From: Eupeodes corollae
Lineage: Eukaryota > Arthropoda > Insecta > Diptera > Syrphidae
NCBI RefSeq assembly: GCF_945859685.1
Contig: NC_079148.1
Coordinates: 91,703,007 to 91,767,006 of the forward strand
Direction: 5' to 3'
Length of the DNA: 64,000 nt
This document shows, piece by piece, positions 1 to 11,479 of this stretch. A program made the translations under genes and the position numbers. Position 1 is the stretch's first letter. Each line of letters starts with the position of its first letter. A model generated the notes under the pieces. That model worked only from the letters and a program-made list of their open reading frames with translations, made no database searches and had not been told where the DNA came from.

Positions 1-900
1 ACGAATATGTTCCACGATAACAATTTAAATTTGGTTCGAGAAATATTAATGGGTTCCACAATTTTGTGCAGAAACCATTTTTAATTTCTGAGTTAAGAGA
101 TAAAATAAATAGTTCTTGATACATATTTTAAAATTAAAGGTGTAAAAATTTGTTTAGGAAGGATTTTTGTTTTATTTAAAAATTTAAAAAGTAGATATGA
201 ATACGTTCCACATAGTTTTTCACGATTTTATCTTACCACTCCTTAGTCATGTGATCTAAAGCTTTGTAATCACGTGTTGTAAAATTTATTAAAAGTGTTT
301 TTATTTCTTACAACGATCATGAGACAGAAAGAGATGTAAAATAATATTCATTTACTATTTTGTTCCACAGTAAATTATTATTCAATTTTTGAGTTTATTT
401 GCAAAGGAAAAAATTTGTACTTTGCACTTCACAACTTTTGATTTGAACCAAAGGAGAAAACCAATTTACGGACAATTTTTAACATTTCACTTCCACAAGT
501 TTTTTTTGAAACCAAATGCAGATTTTTTGCGTGTTATTTATTTTTCATTCCACGGCTAATATTTCACGCAAATTTTTTTATTTATAAAAAATTTTGGAAC
601 ATTTTTACTTCAATAAGTCTAAATAATATTTTTGGATCGTAAAGTTGATGATTTTGCAAGGAATGTTCAAAATAAAACATAAGTTCCACAATCCATTAGC
701 CGTCAATTTATTACTTTCTACTTGTGAATATGAAGTTTAAAGTTCTTAATTAATTATTTTTACTATTTTGAGCAATGATCAGTAACTCGTAGAATTTAAG
801 AACTGTCGATTTTGATATTTTGTAAGAGATGAAATTGTTTCATCATAAAGCTCAGGTTACACTAAATATTACTTACATACGTTCCACAATCCATTAACCG
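1..900. repeat. GTTCCAC-rich degenerate repeat DNA
   Basis: The heptamer GTTCCAC or a one-base variant recurs at about 9, 53, 206, 361, 493, 549, 683 and 881, often followed by an A-rich stretch, and again near 2125 and 2750. The spacing is irregular (44 to 198 bp), so this looks like an eroded tandem repeat rather than a clean satellite. No coding potential is visible on either strand. Confidence 0.4.
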
Positions 901-1070
901 TCAATTTATTACTTTCTAGCTGTGGATATAAAGTTTAAAGTGCTTACTGAATAATTTTTGGACAATGATTTCTAACTCTTAGACTTTTAGAACTGTCGAT
1001 TTTGATATTTTGTAAGAGATGAAATTGTTTTATCATAAATCTCAGGTTACACTCAATATTACTTAAATAC
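683..1070. repeat. Two-copy tandem repeat, ~198-bp unit
   Basis: Two adjacent copies start with GTTCCACAATCCATTA at 683 and 881 and both end in a CTCAGGTTACACT block. They match almost throughout, with small indels; the second copy is about 190 bp. This is a local tandem duplication and probably the youngest part of the GTTCCAC-rich DNA around it. Confidence 0.8.
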
Positions 1071-1204
1071 AAATTTACCCACAGCTAATTATATTCATAA
1101 ACGTTAAATTGTTTAATTATTTATTTTATGTTTATCTGCAATTCTCAAAAAGCCTTTATGTTTTAATTGTTTTCATTGAATTACAAGATGCGTGATCATT
1201 CACC

Positions 1205-1366
1205 TCCAAAAGTAATTCTTGTTATGAAAACTACTTTCTCAGATTACAAGTTCGGATTCGGCATAAAAACTGTAGGTTCCCTCCATCCCTTAAATGACTC
1301 ACCACATAGGAATTGTTGAGAGTTGTAAGTCGCCCTAGTTCTTAACTGGTTTTAGTTTTTTGCGTC
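1205..1366 (+). mobile_element. SINE fragment (3' part)
   Basis: This stretch matches the 3' two thirds of the tRNA-headed SINE at 3795-4092. It has the AATTCTTGTTATGAAAA block, the TTCGGATTCGGC block, the ACTGTAGGT block and the AGAGTTGTAAGTC block ending in TGCG. The tRNA-like head is missing, so it is a 5'-truncated, diverged copy. Confidence 0.7.
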
Positions 1367-1377
1367 ATTCAAAATTT

Positions 1378-1995
1378 TAAAAAAATGGCCGTTGCATTGC
1401 TGTCACTTGAAAAGTTGTTCTTAATTTCTGACATTCACAATTTTGACATCCTGCGCAATAGTTGTACACAAAAAAAAATGGCGGATGAATTGCTGTCACT
1501 TGTAAAGTTGTTCTTAATTTCTGACATTCACAATTTTGACATCCTGCGCAATAGTTGTACACAAAAAAATGGCCGTTGCATCGCTGTCACTTGAAAAGTC
1601 GTTCTAAATTTCTGACATTAGCACTTTTGACATCCTGCGCAATAGTTGTACACAAAAAAATGGCGGTTGCATCGCTGTCACTTGAAAAGTCGTTCTAAAT
1701 TTCTGACATTAGCACTTTTGACATCCTGCGCAATAATTGTACACAAAAAAATGGAGGTTGTATTGCTGTCACTTGAAAAGTCGTTCTAAATTTCTGACAT
1801 TCACAATTTTGACATCCTGCGCAATAGTTGTACACAAAAGAATGGCCGTTGCATCGCTGTCACTTGAAAAGTCGTTCTAAATTTCTGACATTAGCACTTT
1901 TGACATCCTGCGCAACAGTTGTACACAAAAAAGGGCGGTTGCATTGCTGTCATTTGAAAAGTCGTTCTGAATTTCTGACTTTCATAATTTTAAAA
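1378..1995. repeat. ~91-bp tandem satellite, about 6.5 units
   Basis: A unit containing GCTGTCACTTGAAAAGT, TTCTGACATT and CATCCTGCGCAATAGTTG is repeated head to tail. The GTTGTAC block falls at 1461, 1554, 1645, 1736, 1827 and 1918, giving spacings of 93, 91, 91, 91 and 91. Units differ by scattered substitutions; some have TTCACAATTTT where others have TTAGCACTTTT. The short open frames here simply read through the repeat and are not genes. Confidence 0.9.
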
Positions 1996-3794
1996 TCCTT
2001 AAGTTCTGAGCTCATATCGAAATAAAAATATGACCAATCTTATATTGTCACTTAAACAGCAGTTATAAATTTCTGACATATTCAACGTTCGACCACTTTG
2101 CAAAAATGTGTGTACTGTACGTTAAGTTCCACAAGTAAGCCCCTATATTTTCCATAAAACAAATAATTAACAGATAGTTAATCGTAGATGAGTAAGTCTG
2201 AGGAAAACGAAGAAACGTTAATATTTTTCCCTAAAAATACCTTTTCATTTGACTTAATACTTTCCAATCATGGAAGCACCCGAAATTAAAAAAACAAGAG
2301 TTCTAACAACAAAACACTGTAGAAAATTCCAACTTTGAACATGAAACAATAGATTATGCATCTTTAATTTGCAAAAAAGAAACACTCACAGGATATTCAG
2401 TTAAATGTTTTCAAATTACAAAACTCAAATCCAAAATATACTCTTGTGTACATAGGTACCTACATACATTGTATTTCTAGTTATACAGTAGCCTAAGTAA
2501 AGTACAAAAGTATCTACAATATTGTGTATATTTAATGTATCTATAGAGAGTTTAGGTACCTTTGCTCTGCGTATACAACCTTCTGTTCTGACCTACCCCA
2601 ACCTTCATCGAATTAATGTATCTGTATAGTATTATAAAGCTTAAGTTTCATATGTACGAATGTTATAAGTATAAATTCATATCCATCCACCTACAAACCT
2701 ATCTACGAAATCAAACCAAACCAAACTAAACCAACCCACCTTAAGCAAGCGTGTTCCACAACCACAATACCTACCTATATTCTATTTTTATTATTTAGGT
2801 CATTCAAATTCAATGCATTATTCTTTTCACTATTTTTTCGGGATATCAAAAACCATTAAATTGAAACTGAAACAAAACCATATGTCTCTGAATTTTGTGT
2901 TTTTTTATATATATTTACTAAAAACTTATATCTCTCAGCTCACATAACTTCCCATGGCTATTATAACGTTGTCTCTTACAATCATGACCTAGTTTCTTGT
3001 TTATATATTATGTGTGCAACGCTGAGCTTTTTCCGTTGTATAATATGGTTGTTTTTTCCCTTGTGTTGGTGCGATTGAATAATACTTAAGAAAATACAAA
3101 AAAATATAAAAAAAAAAGCTTTCGATCATGTTTTCATAATTCTTGTATGTGTTGTGTTTACCAATTAATACCTACACATAGATACAAACTAAGCCATATT
3201 CATATAAATGTAGATAGACGTACCTTATAACAAGAGACCAGGCTTGCCAGATTTGTTTATTTTTCGCTTATTGGGTTAGGTTATTTTGTTTTCAACTTTT
3301 TTGCCGACAATAATTTCAGTGTGACAGTTTTTTTTTTCCAAAATTACAAAATTGACAACCCCGCCAAATCTTTCGATCGTAGATATTAATCATATCTTGT
3401 TTTGTTTGTTCCTTCGATCTTCTGTCATAACCGGCTTTCCATGTTTTGTTAAATGTCAGTTTTTCTTTGCTTACAAAAAAGTTTCAACTTATTCAAAAAT
3501 GGCGGGTCCTTAAGATTAGTGAGGGGAGAAGTTGAAAAATAAAAGCTGGTGAGATCTTAGGATGAGATAACATCTATATAGTAGATCTGAAAAGACGCGC
3601 GCGATAGTTTGTACTCGGCTAGTCGTGACATCCACCACCAGCTCTTCCTTTACACTAAATCCTTGTCAACACTTTTCTTGTTTGTTTTGACATTTTCCTA
3701 GTTTGACGTCCGTTCCATTCAAAGTATGTTTAAAGCCTACCATCCTATCCCGACTCAACAAAATTGAAATAAATAAATTGAACCAAACAATTGT
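1996..3794. other. No gene seen; AT-rich intronic or intergenic DNA
   Basis: I see no coding region, RNA gene or clear element here. There are scattered GTACCTACATA-type motifs and poly-T runs. If the ftz-f1 reading is right this is intron. Confidence 0.5.
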
Positions 3795-4092
3795 AGTAAC
3801 CGTGGTGTGATGATTATTGCATTGGACTGTCATGCCAGAAGTCTTGGGTTCAATCCCTGCCTGTACTATCTTAATTTTTTTCACGGGAACTGCTCCTGCG
3901 AGGAATTGACAAATCCTTCTTGTCATGAAAAGTGCTTTTGCAAATTAGCCCTTCGGATTTGGCTTAACAAAAAAAACTGTAGGTCCCCTCGATCCCTAAC
4001 AACAGTACTCGCACAAAAGAATGGCTGAGAGTTTTATTTTCTAGGCCCTAGTTCTCAACGGACTCTTGCGCCACCTGATTTATTTATTTTTG
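3795..4092 (+). mobile_element. tRNA-headed SINE, most complete copy
   Basis: The head reads like a tRNA: a diverged A-box region near 3805-3825, then GGACTGTCATGCC, and a B-box-like GGTTCAATCCC at about 3848. The body continues with CATGAAAAGTGC, TTCGGATTTGGC, ACTGTAGGTCCCC, CAGTACTCGCACA and CTAGGCCCTAGTTCTCAACG. It ends in TTGCGCCACCTG and a short TTTATTTATT tail. About 298 bp. Related copies lie at 1205, 17659, 28452, 50417 and 54835. It encodes nothing and would depend on a LINE for movement. The exact ends and any target duplication are uncertain. Confidence 0.75.
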
Positions 4093-5880
4093 ATAGATCT
4101 CAATAGACGTTACGATACTTAGTATGTTCGAACATTCCAACATCTTCTCTCCTTCCTTTTCCTCAATCATTTTCCAATTCTTCTTTCTTATTTATTTCAA
4201 CATATCCCTAGTTTTTGACGTCTATCCGTCTAAATACATTTAAGTCCTGCCATTTTATACCGAATCTACAAAAATATTCCTTGGAAACTTTGCGCACTCA
4301 TTTGACATGATTAAAGTAAAAATCCTACCATTTTTTTGTTTAGATTTTGTATGTTTTCATAATTTGACTCTTTAACTTTAATTAAAGATGTGGCAACCCT
4401 GTAAAAGACTATGAATTAAAAAAGTATGTAGAAATAATTTTGTTCCATTTTGTTTCTGAAGTGAATCAAATATTATGACATTGGCTATAGATACATATCT
4501 ACACAACCTACCTACCTACTGGCTTATTATTACATACAGAGATTTCTCAATGTTTAAAAGCTTTATTAAGTCTTTTTTTGTTTCTAGTTTCTTCAGACAA
4601 GAGTTGGTTGGTTTGTTATTTCTCGCATAATCCATTACCCATTCCCTCCCCAGAAACAAATACAAATAATAAAAATATCTATAAACTTAAATCTTTGTGC
4701 GCTGTGCGAGTCTTCGAGAAAGTAAAAGTAAAGAAAAATATAAAATAAATTCAAATAGGCATTTCAATTGTAATGTTCCAATTATACTGTCCTTGACCTA
4801 CTCCAGATTCAAAAATTGTTGTTTTATTTATGTGCAGCTTATCTTAGCTTAGCTTTTTGTTGTTTTTGTGAGAGAGAGCAAAGAGGTGTGCGTATAGACA
4901 AGAAAAACCATAACGAACTGAAACTGACGCAAAACTTTGAGTTGAGATACTTTTATTTTTTTTTAGATACTTTTATTTTTTATGAAATTGAAATACATGG
5001 ACGACAACGACGACGAACGGCGTAACATGGATGGTACATATGAGCAGCATGTGACTGTGTTTGCAGCAACTATAAGAATTGCGGTCGTAAACGTTTTAGC
5101 TTTAAGTTGGTGTTGTTGTTGTTTTTTTTTATTTTATTTTAATTTTTGTTTTATATAAATGGATGTATGTACATTTGTACATACATATATCAGAAAGAAA
5201 TATGCTTGACCTAAATTTTTCCTACTTGCTGCTGATTTCAAAAAAGCTTTTTATATTTTAGCTTGTGTGTGTTGTTGTGTTTTTAGTCAATGCTTTTTTC
5301 ACGGATTTATCTGTTAACAAATGTACAGAATAAAACAACAACAACAACAAAAAAAAAAGATATGTTTTGTTTAGGCTGAATATTGTTTAATGTTATGTTA
5401 CACTGTTGTAAGTTTGACTAAATAATATATCTATCTACCTACGAACTTATCAACATAAAGTTTAGGGTTTGTAATAGGTACGTATTTAAATGAGAAATTA
5501 TTGAAGTTTTGTATCTATGTATGTATGTATGTAGGTACCCACTTTCGTTTTTTAATTTACACAACACCAGCATTGGGTAGGATAGAGGGTAGAGGTAGGT
5601 TTGGAATTGGGACCTACATTATGTATATGGAGCTCTATGTCACCATGCACTTAACTTCGTTCTTTTATTAACAAAACAAATAGGTACCTACATACATACA
5701 TACAAATGTACATACTTTCATATGAATACATAGGTTAGGTATGTAATATTTTAAAGATGATTTATAATATGAGAGCTTTATGCGTTATAATATTTATTGG
5801 TTATTCTATAGTTGTAGTTTTTTCTTTTTTTTTTCATCCAAAATTAATTGTGTCAAATATATACTTATAACTGAGTTTTA
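4093..5880. other. No gene seen; simple-sequence-rich DNA
   Basis: There are short microsatellites: a TATG/TAGG run near 5516-5537, an ACATACATACATAC run near 5687-5703 and an ACAACAACAACAA run near 5334-5350. I found no gene or element. Confidence 0.5.
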
Positions 5881-6021
5881 TAAATAAAGGGTTTTCCATC
5901 AGGAGGTTTAATTTTTAATAGATGTTGGTAACCCTATTTTAAAAGTTGTCACTTTTGAAGCTGTCATATTGTGACATTTTTAAACTTCGAATTTAGCGAC
6001 AACAGCATTGTGAATGCTAAA

Positions 6022-6549
6022 AGGTCCGTTCGCGTACCTTCGTAAAACAGTCTAATTTTACGAAAAATTACGAAATTTAACTAAATCCTATTCACGTACT
6101 CAAGAATTTCGTAGTTTTTCGTAAAAGATTGCACTCACGAGAGAGTAAAATATTTCCCCAACCTACGAATTTTAGCCCAAGAAATTTCTTTGGGCTGATT
6201 TTGAAAAAGTGTCAAATTTGATAGAACTTCAAATAAATTAAATAAATTGCTAGCTTTTGCTGTCAATTATAAAATTTAAAATTCTTTTCCCAAAGAACAG
6301 CATCAAGATTGCAATTTTCAAGTTCCAATTTTAATGGAGCAGCATGATATTGCTTGGAGTTCATGTTGTCTTTATTTATTCATTTACAAAAAAATTAATT
6401 TATTCCATACACGAAATGAAACGATGATGATGATTTCAAAATTTATATTTTTTTTTGACAGTCAAATTGTGGGAAAAATTTGTTGTTTGCCCATTTTTTA
6501 AAATATCTTTTTTTACGAATTTAGGTGCAGAAAGTAAGTGAACGGACCT
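6022..6549. mobile_element. MITE-like element with AGGTCCGTTC ends
   Basis: The left end AGGTCCGTTC (6022) is repeated inverted at the right end as GAACGGACCT (to 6549). The match extends inward imperfectly: TACCTTCGTAAAA on the left, and a TTTTTTACGAAT block on the right. The element is 528 bp with no long open frame. An AAA lies on each flank and may be a 3-bp target duplication. Family unassigned. Confidence 0.6.
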
Positions 6550-6869
6550 AAATATTACTACAAAATTTTTTAATATTTTTAAGTGACAGTTCGTAGTTGT
6601 CAATTTGAACAGAAAAGTTTTCGGATCGCTTTATTTCTCGAAGAACTGATCACAATTGGCCGTCAAGATGATCTTGTGCCTTAATTCTTATAAAAGGAAG
6701 ATAAGGTCTTTGTAAATGCTCTAAAGTCCATTCAAGACAAAGCAAACTAACCGATAGATCAAAAATGCAATGGAGTTTCGAAACCATTTCTTATCGGTTT
6801 TTTGTTGTTTTCGTAGGTTTTTGTGTTTTGTTAAAAACGTTATAAGTTCAATTTTTCTAAATAAATAAT

Positions 6870-8400
6870 AACTAAAAATTACCAACAATATTTTGCATAT
6901 GATGAAATATGTACATATGTAGTTTGATTTTAAAATTTATATTTGTTAACGAGATTTTTAATCGAAAACCAATTTTTATCAATTTGAGTAGCATTTCTTG
7001 AAAGTTTTTTTTATTTTATAAACATCATTTTACAGAATGAAATCATTTTGGTGACAAACTTTCTTTTTTTTCCGAGATATTAGGAATCGAATATCAATTT
7101 TCACCAATTTTTGATTTATATGAAAAAACTGACAGTTGGATTTTTAAACAAATTTTACTAAATTTTCCTATAGTTTAAGGCTTGTTGATTGAATAAACAC
7201 AGCTCTTGTTCATAGTCAATTTTCCTGATGTGTTTAGTAAAACCCCAGTTTAAGGTTGTACTCTACTACAATTGTACTTCAAATGACAGGTGAAAGCAAA
7301 AAAATACTGTTATATTTTTAAACTCGTTATTTATTAAAATTAAACAGTGTTCAGGAAAATCATTTCGACTGTTTACAGTCAAATATTTCTTTATCAAAAA
7401 GTCCCATAGCAAGGCAATAAAATAGCTACAATTTATCTTCTTTGAAGAATTGTAGCAACTATATAATTCGCAGTTTCTGTATGTAGCTCGGATTATATGG
7501 GATCCCGATTTATTCGGGAAAATATGAGTCAAGACAAGGTGTAATAGTCATCTTCTGACGAGCCCAACCATTACACCGGGGCGAAACGCATATATGAACA
7601 CTTTATATATTTTTAATCATATTTATTATAATATCGTTATTTTATGCTTCCATTCCTCGAATTGGATGTCGAAAAATGAAGTAAAACAAAACTATTTAAT
7701 AGAAAATCCAAAACAAAAAAAACTAAAATCGTTCAATAATATTTTAGATAAACACAAAGGAAAATATAAAACGCGAACGGCAGGAGAACTTATCGCAGTT
7801 AGACAAAGAACTTTGTATCGAAAATTGCCAAAAAGAAGAGCTACACCAGCAACTTTACGTGCAATTTATTTGATATGATTTGCCTTTTGAGCTTTTCAAT
7901 TCACTTCACAGCATTTCCTATGTTTATAGTTAAACCACAGGTTTAGCTCTAAACTTAAGTTTAAATTTATTTATAAATAACCTAAACTCTAGACTCTAAG
8001 CAAGAGGATTGCAAACATATATGCATATGCCCCAATTTTTTCTGTTAGATGAAATTAATTTGAAGCCAATATCCTAAATTCTTGAAAAGAAATTTGAATC
8101 GAAAATAAATTGTTACCAGTTTTTAGTAATGTTGGTTTAAGTTTTTTATTTTTTGTAAAAAAAAAACACTTTTGATTCAATTTTTCTCAAAATGTTACCA
8201 GATGTCAAAAACGTTATTGTTCGATGCATACAATTATTTTGGAGATAAAATCATTTTTGATTCGTAAAATGTTCGACTTAACAATTGGTTTTCCCAGTTT
8301 TTTTGATCTATAAAAAAGTTAATTGATTTTTTTTCAATTATATCAGTTTGGATTTTAAATTTAATCAGTTTGGTATGACATTATCTTGTTGGCCAGTTGA
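6870..8400. mobile_element. Fragment of the long-inverted-repeat family, interrupted
   Basis: Two pieces (about 6870-7165 and 8040-8400) match the left arm of the large element at 34593-35664. Shared blocks are AAATTACCAACAATATT, AGTAGCATTTCTT, GATGTCAAAAACGTTATT and TTTGGAGATAAAATCAT. A different element (7168-8038) sits between the two pieces, so this is an older copy split by a later insertion. Confidence 0.6.
7168..8038 (+). mobile_element. PIF/Harbinger-like DNA element, copy 1 (nested)
   Basis: This ~870-bp segment shares both terminal regions with an inverted, shorter copy at 43752-44288 plus 47049-47100. Shared blocks are CTATAGTTTAAGGCTTGTTG, TAGTAAAACCCCAG, ATAGTTAAACCAC and ATGCCCCAATT. 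It carries an open frame of 94 codons (7594-7878, +) with a basic Lys/Arg-rich C-terminal half that I do not recognise. The family call comes from the other copy, which has a weak Harbinger-transposase-like N-terminus, so it is tentative. Confidence 0.45.
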
Positions 8401-9045
8401 TATCGCCAAGAGGAGAAATTACACGGCCAGAAAATGTCCCTTGCAATAAAGCCATACTCGCTCGAGTTGTGTGGCATGTGGCACCGTCTTATTTAAACTA
8501 TATATTGTCCAAGTCGTATTCTTCAAAAGCAAGTACATAAATGTCGGTTATCATATGAATATTGAAGGTGACAGTCGTTCCATTTTCGTTTTCGAAGAAG
8601 TAAGGTCCAAACACAGAGTGTTTGTAATGTATGTAATGGTCTATCTTCAATTACTTGAGGATTCTCAGAACCCCAAATACGTCAAATGTGTTTATTAACA
8701 TCTCCACCGAGTGAAAAATGTGCTTCGTCGCTAAAGAAAATTTAGTTCACAAAATCGCCGTCCACCGCCTGTTGTTCAAGCACCCAATTGACGTTTGTAC
8801 GACCGACATTGTGAATGGTCAGCTGGTTTCAGTTGTTGTGTGAGCTGGACTTCATATGGATGTAGGTGTAGATCAAAGTGCAAAATACGCAATAATGTGC
8901 TGTAAGGCAGCCCTAATACCTGAAAACAAAGAGGAATCGACACATTCGGGTCTTTGGCAACACTTTCACTTACAGCTGCGATATTTTCAGTGGTATGAGC
9001 AAGACGAAGATGCACATGCCTTACAATATTTGTAACCAATCCAGT
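8400..9045 (-). pseudogene. Broken Tc1/mariner-superfamily transposase (DUF4817 type)
   Basis: Read on the minus strand, 9039 to 8776 shows the helix-turn-helix part, with SVAKDPNVSIP, LGLPYSTLLRIL and LHPYEVQLTQQLKPADHSQ. After a frame break it continues as WVLEQQAVDGDFVN, a stop, then IFFSDEAHFSLGG, which contains the first catalytic Asp. Further down come GPYFFENENG-like and CHTT-like remnants. The order and motifs match insect transposases with a DUF4817 N-terminal domain followed by a DDE_3 domain. Stops and frameshifts make it dead. A second, more deleted relative lies at 10985-11470. Confidence 0.6.
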
Positions 9046-9149
9046 CTTTTGATTGATTCAAATCTCTGGGCTTTGTCTCTATAAACTATAACAGTCCATA
9101 ACTGTCGATCATCTGTAATGAAGGAGGCACAACAGTTTAATATTCACCT

Positions 9150-9530
9150 TTGCTGGGTGTAACCTGCTGCTAATGCAAGACGCTGTGAGGAAGGCACTAG
9201 GTGGATCAACATCACCACGTGTCAAGTCACAAAAAACATCTGGCCAACACTCTATGTAAAACGTTCAAGGTACTTGCTCTCTCTAAGCAGATCGCATTTA
9301 AGCTCGATAATAGGTGTCATATTCTCAAATGACTTTTGCAGAAGTTGTATGGACGAGGAAGAGGAAGAAACGGTTCTTCATCTTCTCTGCACATGTCCTG
9401 CTCTGGTTCGAAAACGCAAGAATTATATAGGAGAATTCTTCTTTAACGATCTAAACGATCTCCTCTTTTTTTTTAATTTGTATGCGTTGCGCGATAGTTA
9501 AGCGATCCATTTTCATAAATGTCAGACTGA
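9150..9530 (+). pseudogene. LINE fragment: C-terminal end of an RNase H-type polyprotein
   Basis: The reading frame 9274-9501 contains CRSCMDEEEEETVLHLLCTC, a Cys/His cluster (C-x2-C, then H and C-x-C) typical of the end of the pol protein of RNase H-bearing non-LTR elements. After it come PALVRKRKNYIGEFFF and LNDLL. Upstream in frame are TTCQVTKNIWP and SRYLLSLSRSHL. The same family tail occurs at 54514. The segment lacks the reverse transcriptase. Confidence 0.65.
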
Positions 9531-9639
9531 AAAAAATGGTTTAACAAAAAAGTTTGACAGATGTCAAATTCCAGCTTTATACTTTTGAAACCGCAAGATT
9601 GATAACCCATCTACAAAACTTTTTGGATCTCATGGTGAT

Positions 9640-10720
9640 CTCATGGTTCATCTTACCGAACAGTGAAGCAAATACTTACATCGCTTTTGAGAAAGTAAAA
9701 TGATTGCACTTGATATTTCAAAACCATTTAATAGGGTTTGGCATCGGGCTCTCCCTGCTTCACTGGATTAGTAATTACCTTTCGAATCGTTCAACACAAG
9801 TTGTATTAAATGGATTCAAGTCTGAAAACCACAAAATGGTGTGCCCCAGGGCTCTGTTCTTTCTCTAACACTCTTTCTCATTTTTATTAATGATCTTCTG
9901 TATGCAAGTTCTAATCCAATACATTGTTTCGCTGACGATAGTACTCTTAGCTTTTCATATCATTTTCAAACTCAAATCCCCCTTCTTTCGACTTGGAACT
10001 GCAACGACAAAATTGGAAAAGCTCATAAAATTCCGACTTTAAAGCATTGTACAATGGGGATTAAAAAACCGCGTTGGATTAAATGATTTAATGCTTCGAA
10101 AACTTAATACTGGCTTGTATCATTAAAGCGAGATATACCCCTCTTGCCATTATTCATGGATGGCACTTGCATCAATGAGACTGAACATCTCGATATTCTG
10201 GGTATGTGTGTCACCGACCACCTCATGTGGAACGATTACAAACGCTGTGTTTGGGTTTCCTTAAGCAATGCAATCATTTTTTCACCTCTTCTGATCTGGC
10301 TGTTATCAACAAGACATACACATATACGGTGCTCCTGCAGCTTACTTGAGCCTCTTGGATAGTTTTAAACGTAGAGCATTTAAATTGATAGGTGATAATA
10401 TCATATACCCTTTTTTAACGTTATTTGTTATTTTACTAGTGAAATAGTCAGCTGTATTTCTCCAGTTAAACAGTCCAACCTTAATACTCGAGCTTATTGA
10501 AATGCTAATCAGTATACCCTCGAGTACAACTTCGGCCGTACTGTCAAATACAGAGATTCGTTCTTTAGCCGTACTACGCGAATGTGGAATGCCTTACCAC
10601 TCTATTTTTTCAAATCATTGCAATATTTAGGAATTCAAAACCAATATGCACAGACATCCCCTTTCAAACACTCTCTCCTATTGATAGTGCTCACACTGTG
10701 TATCTGCATAATAAGAGTAA
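9640..10720 (+). pseudogene. Decayed LINE reverse transcriptase and C-terminus
   Basis: At 9841-10086 the frame VPQGSVLSLTLFLIFINDLL is followed by CFADDSTLSF: these are reverse transcriptase motifs B and C, with FADD carrying the catalytic aspartates. Upstream, an F-x-RVWHRALP-like stretch (finger/palm region) is in another frame. Further on are HLDILGMCVTDHLMWND and a C-terminal GRTVKYRDSFFSRTTRMWN block near 10525-10600. Frameshifts and stops separate all of these. The C-terminal block matches the fragment at 14335-14660, so both come from one family. Confidence 0.7.
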
Positions 10721-10984
10721 TATCATCCCCTTGAGTGTGCGCTTATTATAAAATAAAGCCAGCAAAATTCTTTTTCTAAAAAGGAAAATATCCTTTAAAA
10801 CAGGAGATCAATTAAATTTGTATGAATAAGTTCTATTCCAAAGTGATCCCTTAATATTTACTTGTATTGGACAAATATAGACTAATTTTTCTCGAATTTT
10901 GAGTGATTAAATTTAAGTAACTAAGGTTTTAACATAGCCCCAAAAAAATAGTCTTAAGACGTTAAATCGCACGATCTAGGCGTC

Positions 10985-11470
10985 CAATTGACCGGTCCCT
11001 AATGTGAAATAAACTTGCCTCTCAATAAGTCCATTGTTGCTCGTACTGTGTGGCATTTGGCACCGTCTTGTTGAAAAAAGTCAAGCTCTTGCATTTTGGG
11101 CAAACAAAAGTTGGATATCATCTTACGGTTCAGGGCTCACCATTCACAATTACGTTACGATTCGCATCATCTTTGAAGTAGTACGGTCCAACCAAAAAAC
11201 TGTTGTAATTACCAGCGCATAAACTGCATCAAACTGTGACTTTTTCTGGATGTATTAGTAGCTCTTGCAATGGTTCTGGCTGACAATTCACATTATTTAC
11301 GTAGCCATTGATCCAAAAAGAAGAAGCGCGCGATGAACTTTCTTAGCAGAGCACTCATTTTGATAATATAATTCAATAATTTGCAAGCGTTGTTTGTTTG
11401 TAAGACGATTCGGGGTTAAATTATAGACCAAACCGAAGATGTTTGACAGTGAAACAAAATACGAAACGTG
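10985..11470 (-). pseudogene. Second DUF4817-type transposase relic
   Basis: On the minus strand the N-terminal LTNKQRLQIIELYYQNECSA stretch (about 11400-11330) is the usual start of this transposase type. It runs directly into a later part resembling GPYYFKDDANRNVIVNGE and a degenerate catalytic region (about 11200-11030). The middle of the protein is therefore deleted and the rest carries stops. It is related to, but not a direct copy of, the relic at 8400-9045. Confidence 0.6.
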
Positions 11471-11479
11471 CGTCATCTG

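Noticed and set aside
1377..2025. Three open frames over the 91-bp array
   Set aside because: They are repeat read-through; the same residues recur with the repeat period and in opposite strands.
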